NCBI GenBank assembly: GCA_905331475.1
Contig: CAJNYU010002057.1
Span: forward strand, 1 to 64,000
Source of the DNA: Rotaria socialis
Taxonomy: Eukaryota; Rotifera; Eurotatoria; Philodinida; Philodinidae
DNA length: 64,000 nt
Reading direction: 5' to 3'
Shown here: positions 27,823 through 39,429 of the stretch, one piece after another
Layout of the letters: every line of letters begins with the position of its first letter
How positions within the stretch are numbered: the first letter of the stretch is position 1
Translations under genes and position numbers: made by a program
The notes under the pieces: generated by a model
Database searches by the model: none
Seen by the model: the letters and a program-made list of their open reading frames with translations, nothing else
Told to the model about the DNA's origin: nothing

Positions 27823-27855
27823 TTTAAAATTATGTATTATCTTTATTCGATTTGA

Positions 27856-28334
27856 TTATTCAACATGTATGGTAAGATAGATGATGTTATGGTAATAGTT
27901 CAACGCTTTTCGTTGAAGATCATCGTGTGTTGGTGTATATGTGTATAACGATATAAAGCAAGTATTATGTCGCAATGAAAGATCAATAATAGAAATTGAT
28001 TTCATTGCTTTTTCTTTTGAACGAAAAAGAAAACTATCGTTTAAATAAAACGTAACTTTAACGTTGAAAGTTATACTTATTAGAGAAGGTGTTATATGCC
28101 TTCCATAAATTGTGTGAACATATTCATTAGATTTATCATTTTTAACGTGATGCATTCGACGTATCATTAAAAAAAACGTCCTCATTGTTTGATTTTTCTT
28201 ATTTTCTCTTAATAGATTGCCATTAAAGCTAAATAGGGAAGAATTGACATTATCTTCTGCTGCTTCTTTACTATTTAATGCTCTTTCAATAGAAAATTGT
28301 TAACCTGCTGATGCCTTTTGTAATTTAAGTATAG
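27856..28334 (-). pseudogene. Possible gene fragment with internal stop (unrecognised)
   Basis: On the minus strand, after an acceptor-like TTTCTTTAG, an open reading from 28334 gives ILKLQKASAG, then TAA (28302-28300), and then continues in the same frame without a further stop through FSIERALNSKEAAEDNVNSS and MRTFFLMIRRMHHVKNDKSN to a stop at 27856. The codon-like continuity on both sides of one stop suggests a recently disabled gene, or a gene whose start is the Met after the stop (109 aa). No domain recognised; an upstream open stretch at 28357-28560 may belong to it. Confidence 0.3.
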
Positions 28335-30484
28335 CTAAAGAAAAAAAAATATCATCTCATGCCATATTGAAGTGCAAATTCTCACGTTCTCTTATTGTGT
28401 TGTTGATAGAAATGATTGAAGTAAAAAATTGTCGTTTTAATAAGTGACTTTTTTTATTGAGATGTTTGTTTTTAAATATGTGAGAGTAAATTCTTTTCAA
28501 ATGATAAGACAAATATGTTATTTTATTTTTCGGAACATTCCCCTTGTCTAGATTAATCATAGTTTATTAAATAAACAAAAAAATTGATTTATCTATTTCT
28601 CTATTAGCACATTAATAGCAATAATAAAAAAGGCCAGGGAAATAATACAAAAAGAGTTCCCTTTTCTTTTTCTTTCCTCCATTTTTCCTCGTGCTTTTAT
28701 TACAAGTCTATGAGAGTATCTATACATGTTTTTTTACTCTTTACAGCTTACTGTATATACAACAGATAAATAGATATGCATACATTTTGATTTGAATATG
28801 TAGGCGACGAATTACATATTTTTCTCTTTGATTACTTCAAGAATTTAAGTAAAAAAACATGCACCCGAGTGCTTTACATCATATGAAAAGAAGGAAAAAC
28901 TTCTTATCTCAACTCTCTTTTTTTTTATACTCCTACTTATGATATTCATGTTTTTCGTCTATTTATTTGCGTTTTCATCGAATGTAATATACCACCTTTA
29001 TGTACAAAAAAATGTTTTACTAGCGGACCATGTCGTTTTAGATCACGTAGTAGTATTGATAGAGAGTAAGCATTACTATTGACAAGAGCACATTAATATC
29101 TTGTTTGACGTACAAATAAAATAATCTAGTGGGAAATAGTACATGTTCTTCTTCCTAGTGAAGACGAGAGATAAAGAGTCAAATTAGCTGTATCCATATA
29201 CATATTTGTGTTTTTCTTCCTTTCAGATATATATATATGTATATGTATGTTGAATAAATATGAATGATATCGAACACACAAATAGACAAATTCATAATAC
29301 TGGTAATTTCATGGAAGCAACTAATGAAACAAGGTAATCTAGCAAGGTCTTTTTTAGTTTCAAGAAAAACTATTCTGTAAGATCGGGTTCTTTTCTTTTT
29401 CATGACATTTGCATTTGATTTATATAATTGTTTCAGCTGATATTTAAATACGCTCAATGAATTGTCTAAGTAATCATCTAATTGCTTATGTGATAAGAAG
29501 CAGAATGACCAAGTTTTCTTTAGATATTTTAATTAAAGGATGGTCTCATTTTATTGATGAGTTATTTTGTTACACTGGGAAAAATTTTCCATTAACACCT
29601 ACTCGGACAGTTTCAAAAGCAAAGATTTCAATTACTAAATAAATCCTTTTTCTTAAATTGACAAACGTATTTTACCCCGTATAATTGTTTTTTTTATTGT
29701 GTTTTCATAAAAAATTAATCATTACAAATTTGAACAGAAACACAATCATTCATAATTCTTAAAATAATACAAATAGTACTTAAATGATTCAATTCTTATC
29801 ATAAAACTCTTCTGTTCTTAAGTGTGTTAGCTTGTAAATATGCCAAAAAACCTTTAAAAAGGTCAATATATTATTGGAGCATAAACAAATCTGTCCTTGA
29901 TCGCTTCCTACTCTATGACATGAATAAGAATAGTTTTTCTCTTGTCAAAAAAAACAAGAACTTCGTACATTTAATGTTCAATTCGAAAACATTACATTAT
30001 ATCCTTCTCGAACTTCTCTCTTAATATTTATAAATGCAATCATTGAGAACATTCAATAGATTTCGACATGACCTAAACCATAATAAAATTAATATAACGT
30101 TTAAGTTATTCTAATCTATTTTTTAAAAGCATGTTTTTACACACTCTTGACCATCAGCGACTAAAATTGGTTCTGTTGTTGTTGCTTCAAGTTCTATTTG
30201 TCTCTCCTTGCTTTGCTTTCTTCTATTTATCGTAGTCGATTTTTAACATTGACTGTCTGTGGGCCTGTATTTTTTTTCACGTTTTTCGATGCAAGGCTTT
30301 CGTAAAAGTAAATCAGTAGTAAGAGAAAAAACAGAAAAAAAAGACATTGAGTTTGCAAAAAGAGAAAAAAAGAGAAAAATGCAATTTTCATTCCAATAAA
30401 ATCCTGCGCACGATATATATATTCATAATTATCAGAATATAAAACTGAAATTTGATCATAAAAGTTCATAAAGAAACAAAATAT
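28335..30484. other. Intergenic upstream of TMCC
   Basis: About 2.1 kb, AT-rich, with poly-A/T tracts and a short TA/TG run near 29225-29248. Several ORFs of 60-90 codons have no splice or composition support. Confidence 0.45.
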
Positions 30485-33400
30485 ATGTCTAACAGACGCT
30501 TCTCAACAGGCACATTGGTGTACAGGTACGTCGAAAATCAATTGAATCTTTCCGTTCCGCCTTATTTATTACATCCTACAATTGGAAAGCGAGAAAAAAA
30601 TACAGAGTGGCTCCTGGAGATCGTGCATAGACTTGTCAATATAGATTTCTAATAAATGAATAAAAAATAGAGCGCGTGGATATCTTTAATGAGGTCATGA
30701 GTCGATTTTTGTGTGCATCTAGGCAAAGGTAGACACGATATGATGATATTAATAATTTGTTTATTTCATCTAGACGATTCCAACGACAATTAACAAATAT
30801 TAATGCAGAAACACATACTCATACAACCGGTGGTAATCAGTCGACGTCGAGCGATACTCAAAATACAGGATTATCAACTAGTAAACATAGTACAATAGCT
30901 GCTCTGACACTATCAACAGCTCCGAAACCTAGTATACTTGTAGCAACACCTGGTGCTGGAAATTCTAATTCATTGCCTGGTCATCAATCGGGTCGAACAA
31001 AACACAGCGGTCAATTATTAGATCAACAAGCATTAAACTTATCAGATAGTGTAAAGAGACAGATAGATTCTATTTCACCAAACATCTTATCGTGTCGTTT
31101 TCTCTATTTTGTTTTTAGTTCAATACTAGTAGTAATGTAGCTGATCGTAATGCAAATAGTTCGCCACCATCATCCACTTTGTCCCGCAAAAAGAATCTAT
31201 CAACATCTGATCTTGATCCATTCGAACGTAAAAAACAAGCAGCACTAACAAAAGTTGAAACAAAATTAGATAAAGCGCAACGTCTGCATCAAAAAGCTCA
31301 ACAAAGTGTTGAACAAGAAATATCTGATTTTCTTCGTGCTACAACAATACCGAATACAAATAATGAAGCAACTTCTTGTCGTACAGCCAATGCTACATTC
31401 GATAAACGTATTCGAACGTTACAAGATACAAAAAAAGAACTAGAAAAAAAAATTGCTAATTATCAATCAGATATTTTACGCATTCAAGCGGGTGAAATAC
31501 CATATAATTACGCGTCGTCAAAAGATATACTAAGTAATATCAAAAGTACAGCAGTTAAAGTTGCTAGTGGAAGTCTAAAAATTCGATCACCACATAATGC
31601 TGATCAAACATCAACTATTTCAACATCAAGTGCAAATGAACAAGTACCTAGTTTTTATCATCCAGAATCGGATTACCATAATCCAAACATATCAATAACA
31701 TTACTAACACCATCTCCACAACCAGCAACACTGCCATCAGCCACTACAAGTGGATCAACGAATAATAATCAAAATTTATCAGTACAAAATCAATTCAGCG
31801 GTACATTTGAACCTTCGCATTCGTCTGTATCCAGTTCGGTATCAAATGAAATTGGAAATTCTCAATTTTATATTGATGTAAATTGTAAGTTAACAGAATG
31901 CATTTATGTACGGATAGATAGAATGTAATAATGCGCTCTGTTAAAAACAAATTTCTATGAGATTTATCTGCGGAATGTATTTATTATTAAAAACATTTCT
32001 CTATAAATTATTAATCATGAATGCAATAGCTTCGGATTTAATGATAATTTAAAGAAAAAAAGATTTACCATGAATAATTTTAAGAGATTTATTTCCGCCG
32101 AGGCTATAAATTTATGCAGCTCATGAACTTGATTCGTTCAGATGTAATAGCTTTTGTACTAGGAATAAAATTATTGATCAATTCGTACGAGTAAAACCCC
32201 GAAAGAATAATTAGATTTCTTTTATTTAACAATATATATATATACTTTTTATTTATTCCACTTGACCATCTACGAAACAAAACGTTTTAATCCACTCGTT
32301 TATGTTTTCATAACGTACACGTTTTAAATGCTTTTTTATCCGACGAAAGCTCTTAATTTCATGTGCTTCATTCGACATTGGCAATTTTAGAAGGTTGCTA
32401 AATTCGTTGCAGACATATTTTAAGTGTATTTTGATAGACACATCGATAAGGTAGCTGTCATTTGAAGTTAGTCAATAGCTCTTTTGATGATGTACTTATT
32501 CATATCGTGTGTAGTATTATCTAAATTTCAACGAATTCGACAATGCGAGTGTTGATAGTAAAGATTTGTATTTATGACATTGATGAATGTCAACAACAAG
32601 CTACTTTCCAATAACATCTGTCATAGTTCTAACATATACTCCACATCGATAACATTTCACTCAGAGACTCATATTGGCAAAGAGCAGAAATTTTTACCTA
32701 TAGTTAAACTAACGTTTTCATTTCAGTTCAATCTAATTTACGTAGATAAAACTGAAATATAGATTTTCAATTTCGCTTCGGGAAATTCAGACAATAACTT
32801 AGTTTTATGTGTTACTCGATATGAAATTCTTTGGTGAAAATACGATCTAAAAGAATTATTGGTATAACGGAGAAATATAGCCTGCTAACAGTTCGTGACG
32901 GATAGTCCCTAAAGACAATCATAGAGCGTGCTAGACTTTGTTAATATCCGATCAAAAACTGGTTACCACTGAAAACTAATTAAAATGTGAATTGATATTG
33001 CATTGGACTTCTAGAAATCTCTTTCAAAACAAAATAGAATTGAACAATTTTTGTGTATCATGTTTCAAATTTTAATTCCATAGAAATTACACTTAGAACT
33101 TCTATTTTAATCCTCACATTTTTTTCTTCTCATTGTTAGATGACCATGTTCATGACAGTGACAAATCAAACCGAAAACATGATACAAACATTCCAGGTAA
33201 GACGATTTAAAGATAAAAGTCTACGTGTATAGCATGGTGTATATACCTCAGCTAAAGAGAAATGTAAAGAAATAAATTAAATAATATAGCTAGCTCCTTA
33301 GGCCGACAATTGCCTACGATTCATCTAACTTCAAGCATTTGTAAGTAATTAATAATGACTAAATGCTGAAATACAAAAAGAAAATGCTTTTGAATGAGAG

Positions 33401-35411
33401 ATATGTACAAACTTTTAATTGATATTTTTTTTTTCTACTTTTAAGTTTGTTTATTTTAGTCGATGGATCAACTCTACATGACAATGATAAATCCCCTACA
33501 AGCAAACGACGTTTTACGTAAAGAATTTTTTTCTTCTTTGAATACTCTTTCTGATATTTATTGCTTTTTATTATTATTATAGCGATGACTCAACCGTTGA
33601 AAATAATGATCGAATATCAGATCATTCTGTCGACGATCGTTGTACTAGTACTACATCAAAACGAAATACACCAGTGAATAAGAATTATTTCTCTTGGAAA
33701 GAAAATTCTAATAGAATACTTCTGTTTTCATTTTCTTAGACAACAACAACTGTGGAATGCCAACAGTTAAATACTAAACTTGATTCAATGCAAAAACTCA
33801 TTGAACGATATGAATCAAAACTGAACGAAATGCAAAAACAAATTGATTCATTAGTATCATCAAATGAAGCTCAAGGTGAACAAAACGAACGCTTAAACAA
33901 TGACCTGACAGATTTAACTGATTTACATCAAATTGAAATGTCATCAATGAAAACAGATTTGAAAAATTTAGAAGATCGACTATTATATAAATTTAATGAT
34001 TACTGGAATGAATTACTTGACAAATTAGATAAACTTGATACAAGGGTTAGTTGTTGTTGCTTTTTTCTTCAATTAATTAACAGTGCGAAAATCTATTCAT
34101 TGTAAACGAGATTTAACACACATAGTGTTAAAAATACCTTTTTGATGATGAGTAAAAGTCAGTATACGAATAGTATTTCTTTTTCACAATTACTGTTTGC
34201 CATAAAGATCTTTGATCTGGCAAATACATATAAAAAATTTATAATCCTAGAATATCGTCCAATTAAGATTACACCTAGAATTCGTGTTTATCTCATTTCA
34301 TATCTATGTATTATAATACAATTAACTTCTACTAATCCTTGATAGAAGTTTGTTCTGGAATTCTTTAGGTTTTTCTTTTTTTTTTCAATGTTTTATTTTT
34401 CATCAACAACTAGAAACACTAAATATTTATTCTCGACACATGTTTATTGGCATTGATTAGATATCGAGATGACTGATTAAATATTATTTTTTAATCATAA
34501 TCCTCATAGAAATTATCTTAGTAAGTCTACCTCTAACTTGTTATAAAAAGAAAACAGCATAGTCTACAGTAAGGAACAAAAAACTTGATGATACGACACA
34601 GAAACAAGAAAAAAAAATACCATGTTCGAATCAGATATATAGATATGAATAATGATTCGATTCGATAGATGACGATCATAGTTGGATTCTTTGACAAATA
34701 TCATCGATCAATTTTTGTTGTACTCTATCCACATTTATCAAAACAGAAAAGTATTCAGATGTAATATACCTGTAACAGTGTAAATCTATACTCCTATGAT
34801 ATTTAATTGTGGTCATCTGCCAATACTCGTCTAGCAATATATGTTTGTTTATTTATGTTTCTAATAATAGAATGATATTTAATGTATCCAACGCATAGCT
34901 TAAGATTGTTAGTCGTTTTGTTCTCAGCAGGATATTGTGCTGTAAAAATGATATGTCCTTTTAGAATAAATCTGTCTAATTATTTTTGTATAAGATTATT
35001 TTTGATTGACTTTCTCATGTTGTTTAGACTGCAAAAGTCGAACAGATCCAAACACATTCACTTGAAACAGAAGAAAATACACATAGAATTATAAGTAAAC
35101 TTGTCAATATTGTATTGACAGTGTTTGCTATTATTCTCCTGTTGTTATCAACAATAAAAAATCTTGTTCAATCGCGGTAAATTTATATTTAATTAAAATT
35201 TTAAATATTCAAAATTTTTTATTCATAGTGTCCATGCCATGACTTTGTTGATTCTCGTCATTGCTTGGATAACATTTCATTATTTGCCGCCAAATTATTT
35301 CCAAACATCTTTTTTAAAAAGTACATTGATCTTTGAATTTATGATTTTTGTATTAAATACATTTTTATTTTTATTTTAGACTTTCCAAATTCGTTCAAAC
35401 GAGCGTCATGA
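30485..35411 (+). CDS. TMCC: TMCC-family transmembrane and coiled-coil protein, about 622 aa
   Basis: ER-membrane coiled-coil protein of the TMCC1/2/3 family (TMCC1 acts at ER-endosome contact sites). Ten exons: 30485-30525, 30774-31050, 31119-31884, 33140-33196, 33460-33517, 33583-33673, 33740-34045, 35028-35176, 35229-35320, 35380-35411; phases exact (1869 nt). The Ser/Thr-rich N-terminus is followed by coiled coil 1 (about 135-240, KVETKLDKAQRLHQKAQQSV and ELEKKIANYQSDILRIQAGE) and a TMCC-like SSKDILSNIKSTAVKVASGS. Coiled coil 2 (exon 7) contains ERLNNDLTDLTDLHQIEMSS. Two C-terminal membrane helices follow: VNIVLTVFAIILLLLSTIKN and MTLLILVIAWITFHYLP. The tail is short. Exon 2 could instead end about 40 nt later; the GTAAAG donor at 31051 was chosen because phase fits. 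Confidence 0.85.
31885..33139 (+). other. Oversize TMCC intron
   Basis: A 1255-nt intron in a gene whose other introns are mostly 50-300 nt. It holds a 62-codon minus-strand ORF (32253-32441) that I do not support as a gene. No element ends recognised. Confidence 0.5.
34046..35027 (+). other. Long TMCC intron before the membrane exons
   Basis: A 982-nt intron separating the coiled-coil exon from the exons encoding the two membrane helices. Short spurious ORFs only. Confidence 0.5.
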
Positions 35412-36510
35412 AAAATAACTCCGAGTGATACAAAACGTTTTTTTTTTTGTTCTTGTTCTTTTTTTGCAATCTTTATAATTGAGCTTTGTTTTCTTCTTGT
35501 GTACGTATGCGAAAAGGCCTGCTGGTTCGGCTCTTACACTATTCGTGTTAGTTTTAGGTTTATTCTTCATTCTTCTAACGATAAAATTTTCTTATCAGCA
35601 TAATATTTTCTTTATTTAAGCTGTAATTGTATGTTCATTATTTTTCATTGTACATTTTCTTAAGATCTAGTCGTTTTTTTTTCGTTCTTCAATGCATTTA
35701 TTATATATATTCGAATCTACATCAAAAATAGGCTCAACATTGCATAAGAATATTTGTGTTAATATATCCAAACATAATACAATTACTACTTTGCCTTTCC
35801 TTTGTTTTTGTGTCGTTTATTTTCAAATAATCTTATACCAACCAACTGGATAAATTTCTTTTGTTTAATTTTTTTTAATAATCAACTCTATGTCGCTATA
35901 AGTCGGTATTCGCAATGTTCTCTTTTGCTTATTGGTTGCTTCTACCTAAGAATAGTAATCATAAGGCAACAGAAAGAAAGAAAAAAGGAAAAACGAAGTC
36001 GTAGACGACAGTTGACTAACCATGGGTTATTATTAACGCAGGAAGAGAGAAAAGAAGTTGCTGTTCAGAAATAAACATTGTTATTGTTGTTAGCTGTCGT
36101 CGAGATTATTTTTCTATACTATTGCAAAGGAGGGTATCGAACACATCAGACAGGTTAAGTGTGACAATTAGGACATATACACTCCTCTTTTCTTCGCACA
36201 CTCGATTTCGTGCTATACACATATATATGTATATATATATATATAACAACATGTTCACATGTCTGATGATACCGCCTTTGCTTTCTGTTGTGTTTCATTC
36301 ATGGAGAAAGAGAGCTATTAGTTACGCGATTCTTTGCATAACGGAACATAAGACGAAGAAACATTGGAGCTATATATACAAGGTTGTTCTAAGACATTTC
36401 ATTTTGATTGAGTCTCAATTAAAGAAGAAAAAATTACTTTTTTGTTTTTTTTAGATCATAGTAACTGATTGTTAACGTCATATATTTATTTATTCCTACG
36501 AAGTATTGCA
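35412..36510. other. Intergenic TMCC to REEP
   Basis: TMCC 3' region and REEP upstream region. Contains a TA-rich run at about 36221-36245. No gene supported. Confidence 0.5.
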
Positions 36511-39056
36511 ATGGTATCCAGTCTACTTGCTCGCTCTATCATGTAAGAATATAAACACTATATATATATTTATAGAGTTCATATTAGCAATTTTTACATA
36601 ATCTTAGTGTAACAATCGGTACACTTTATCCTGGATATCGATCATATAAATCGCTCATTACTTCAGATTTACGTGAAGTGGTATGAATTGCACATACGAA
36701 TTTTAATCGTGCCCAAAAAAAAACAGCTTCTTAATTTAATTTGCTAGGTTCATTGGCTTCGATATTGGATTCTTTTTTCAATATTTATTGCATGTGAAAC
36801 GGTAACCGATGTCTTTCTATCATGGTATAATACAAAATAAATAAATAATAGAATGTTATTTTCTATTGATTTTATTTCTTAGGTTTCCATTTTATTATTG
36901 GATTAAAATTGCTCTTGTACTTTGGATGAGTTCTCCAGCGGGTACAACACTTTTATATAAACGTTTTGTACAACCGGTGCTTAAAGAACGTGAACAAGTA
37001 TGTTCGATATTTTTTCTTGAATGTCACGTCATTATATTTTGACAATTGTAGGAAATCGATGAATTACTCGAACAAACGAAACAAAAAGGCTATTCAACAT
37101 TACTCGATCTAACTAATAAAGGTGTTCGTTATGCATCAAACATATTTTTAAATACTGCTGTATTAGTAAGAATTTTTGGACTCGTGAAAAATGATTGTAC
37201 TTTTAAAATTATGAATAATAGGGTCAAGCATATTTAGGGGAACATTTAAAACGTTCCTTAAGTGCAAGTGATATAAATAGTGGACAAGCAAAGAACTTTT
37301 TCAATCCATCTGATCCATTATTAGAAGAAGACGAAGACGAGCAAGGTTTGCTATTGATTTTGATAGCTTTGAGCTTCTATGTCTATTTTCTCTAATAGAA
37401 GTCCAGCCAAAAGTGAACAAACGTTCAAAAGAAAGTCAAAATCATTTATCAAAAGGCACCAATGGTGCTAATCGACGACTACGCTCAAGTATGTTTAGTT
37501 AGCGTTATGAATCTTTTACAGGCAGCTGTTTTTTTTTCTTTCAACCTTGACGAAGCCTAGATTAGTTGTATAGATTCGTTTCTGTCTATCGTCTTAAGAA
37601 CTGAATTAACCAAATATAATTATCACAGTATATAAGTCAATGCATACACTATGTCTCAGTTATAAACTTGAACTAGAGTCAATATTTCAAGGTTTTCCTC
37701 GTTTATCAAAAAAAAAAATAACTGAATTCAAAATGTTCTTTGTAGGAAAAGATCATCTAACTGTTTTGAATTAGTATCAATTTATTTATTTCGTTTATAA
37801 AATCAACTTCCTAACGTTTGAATGAAGTAACTATTCTTTTTTCTGAAATTTTTCAATCCCTGACGTTACGAGTTTGTTATTTTAATACAGTAGCTGAAAA
37901 ACGAAAAAAAACTACTTCAAATAAACTTGAAAATGAATGGAAAACGTCATTCAAACAGCATGAAACTCGACACGCCTGAGGTGGCATAAGCATCACAAAA
38001 AAAAACAATATCATTATCAACACATGTCTTGATCAAGGACAGTTCGGTGATAAGTATTTAGATAAGAACTATGACGAGATCGAAGCTCTTATACTAATTT
38101 ATATACAGATGCATTCTATTGTCTATAATAGCTGCAAGATGTTATAGTAATTCTACGTTATTCTTAAAACATCTATAACCACTCGGTGTTTTTCATTCGT
38201 TAAAGCATGGCTTTCAATATTGTGTATTAACATTAATTTCAATTGATTATCTCTAATATAAGATATTATTTAATTAATCAAGATTTAGTTGCTAGTCTGT
38301 AACTCAAAGCTGTTAACTAACAGATGATGATAACATAGATTGAGAAATGAGACTAATTTGTTGTAGTTTTTCGAATGAATAGTTGTCTAATATAATTATT
38401 TTTATTCTTGATAAAACCTTCAATTTTTTAAGTGATGACAGGTTAATTGTTTTTTCTTTCTTACTGACAGAAATAAGAAGTAATAGAAAAGCAAACAAAA
38501 AAAAAGATAGGAAACTTCAATAATTATATAATTATAATAAAATTCCACTTTAGACCAACAAGCAAAATCTAATAATTCATTCGATGATCAAATAGGTGAA
38601 TTCGAAATGCCAACAAGTAGAACTCGTAAACAACAAAAATCTACAGTGAACAAAACAAGTCCTACAATTTATTCTTCAAATGAAGTAAATATTTTACTTT
38701 TCTTTGACTAATTCTCTTACTAATGTATTGTTCTTGTTTCTATGAATTAGAACGGTAAGGTAATTACAAATAAATAATAATAAATTATATATAATCTATT
38801 CGTAACTTGTCCTATTGTGTGAAACAGTTCTCCTCTGATGCCTAAACAATATTAAAAGAAAATCATTTGTTTACCATCGAATTGTTTGGTTCACTTTTTT
38901 TTCTCCTTTTAGAGTTCTCATCTTGGAACGATCTCAAAACGACAAATGATAAAAACGACAGTGACAACAGCTAGAGCTCCTATTGTTAAATCGAAAGCAA
39001 TCATTGAACAAGAAACAAATGAAATAGATGATGAAAATGTCCAAAGCACTCTATAA
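36511..39056 (+). CDS. REEP: REEP1-4 family ER-shaping protein (TB2/DP1/HVA22) with two alternative 3' ends
   Basis: Receptor expression-enhancing protein that bends ER tubules and contacts microtubules. Common exons: 36511-36542, 36608-36680, 36748-36824, 36883-36997, 37052-37165, 37222-37345, 37399-37488. They encode MVSSLLARSI, IGTLYPGYRSYKSL (compare family LYPAYYSYKA), VHWLRYWILFSIFIACETVT, FPFYYWIKIALVLWMSSPAG and REQEIDELLEQTKQKGYSTL, all in family order, then an acidic/basic tail. Exon 7 ends in phase 1, and two downstream acceptors fit. 37891-37979 ends in TGA (total 237 aa). 38554-38684, 38751-38759 and 38913-39056 end in TAA (total 302 aa). Both tails are Lys/Thr/Ser-rich. The short start MVSS matches REEP1-4 rather than REEP5/6. 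Confidence 0.9.
37489..38553 (+). other. REEP 3' intron containing the short-form terminal exon
   Basis: For the long form this is a single intron of about 1.06 kb. For the short form the stretch after the TGA at 37979 is 3' UTR. No other gene seen. Confidence 0.5.
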
Positions 39057-39429
39057 TTTTCTTTTGTATTTATTTATTTATTCATCATTTATGCATCGCC
39101 GTTTTTCTTGTTTCTGTTTGTTTATCTCTTCTTTTTAAAAGTTATGCATATTATCGATTCAGAAGTTACAATTTGTAAATTTTACTAGAGAATAAACTCC
39201 ATCTTCTTCTTCTGTTCGTTTTATTTGATTGAACAAGAAAAACAATACATACATATATTTACTCGTTGGTGCTGGTTTCTTCTCCTTTTTTCTCGACGGT
39301 CTAAAAGATATTTTCTGTAAAAATTTGTAATTTTTTTTTGTACCTCACAAAATGGTGATTTTTAAAAGACTGAAAAAAATATATATGTTCACGATTGTTG
39401 CAGATTACTCTCATTTTATTAATTGATTA

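Noticed and set aside
30227-30469. 80-codon minus ORF next to the TMCC start
   Set aside because: Phe/Leu-rich translation of an A-rich tract; overlaps the TMCC upstream region.
35802-36454. ORFs of 90 and 110 codons between TMCC and REEP
   Set aside because: Cross simple TA repeats; no domain or exon-like junctions.
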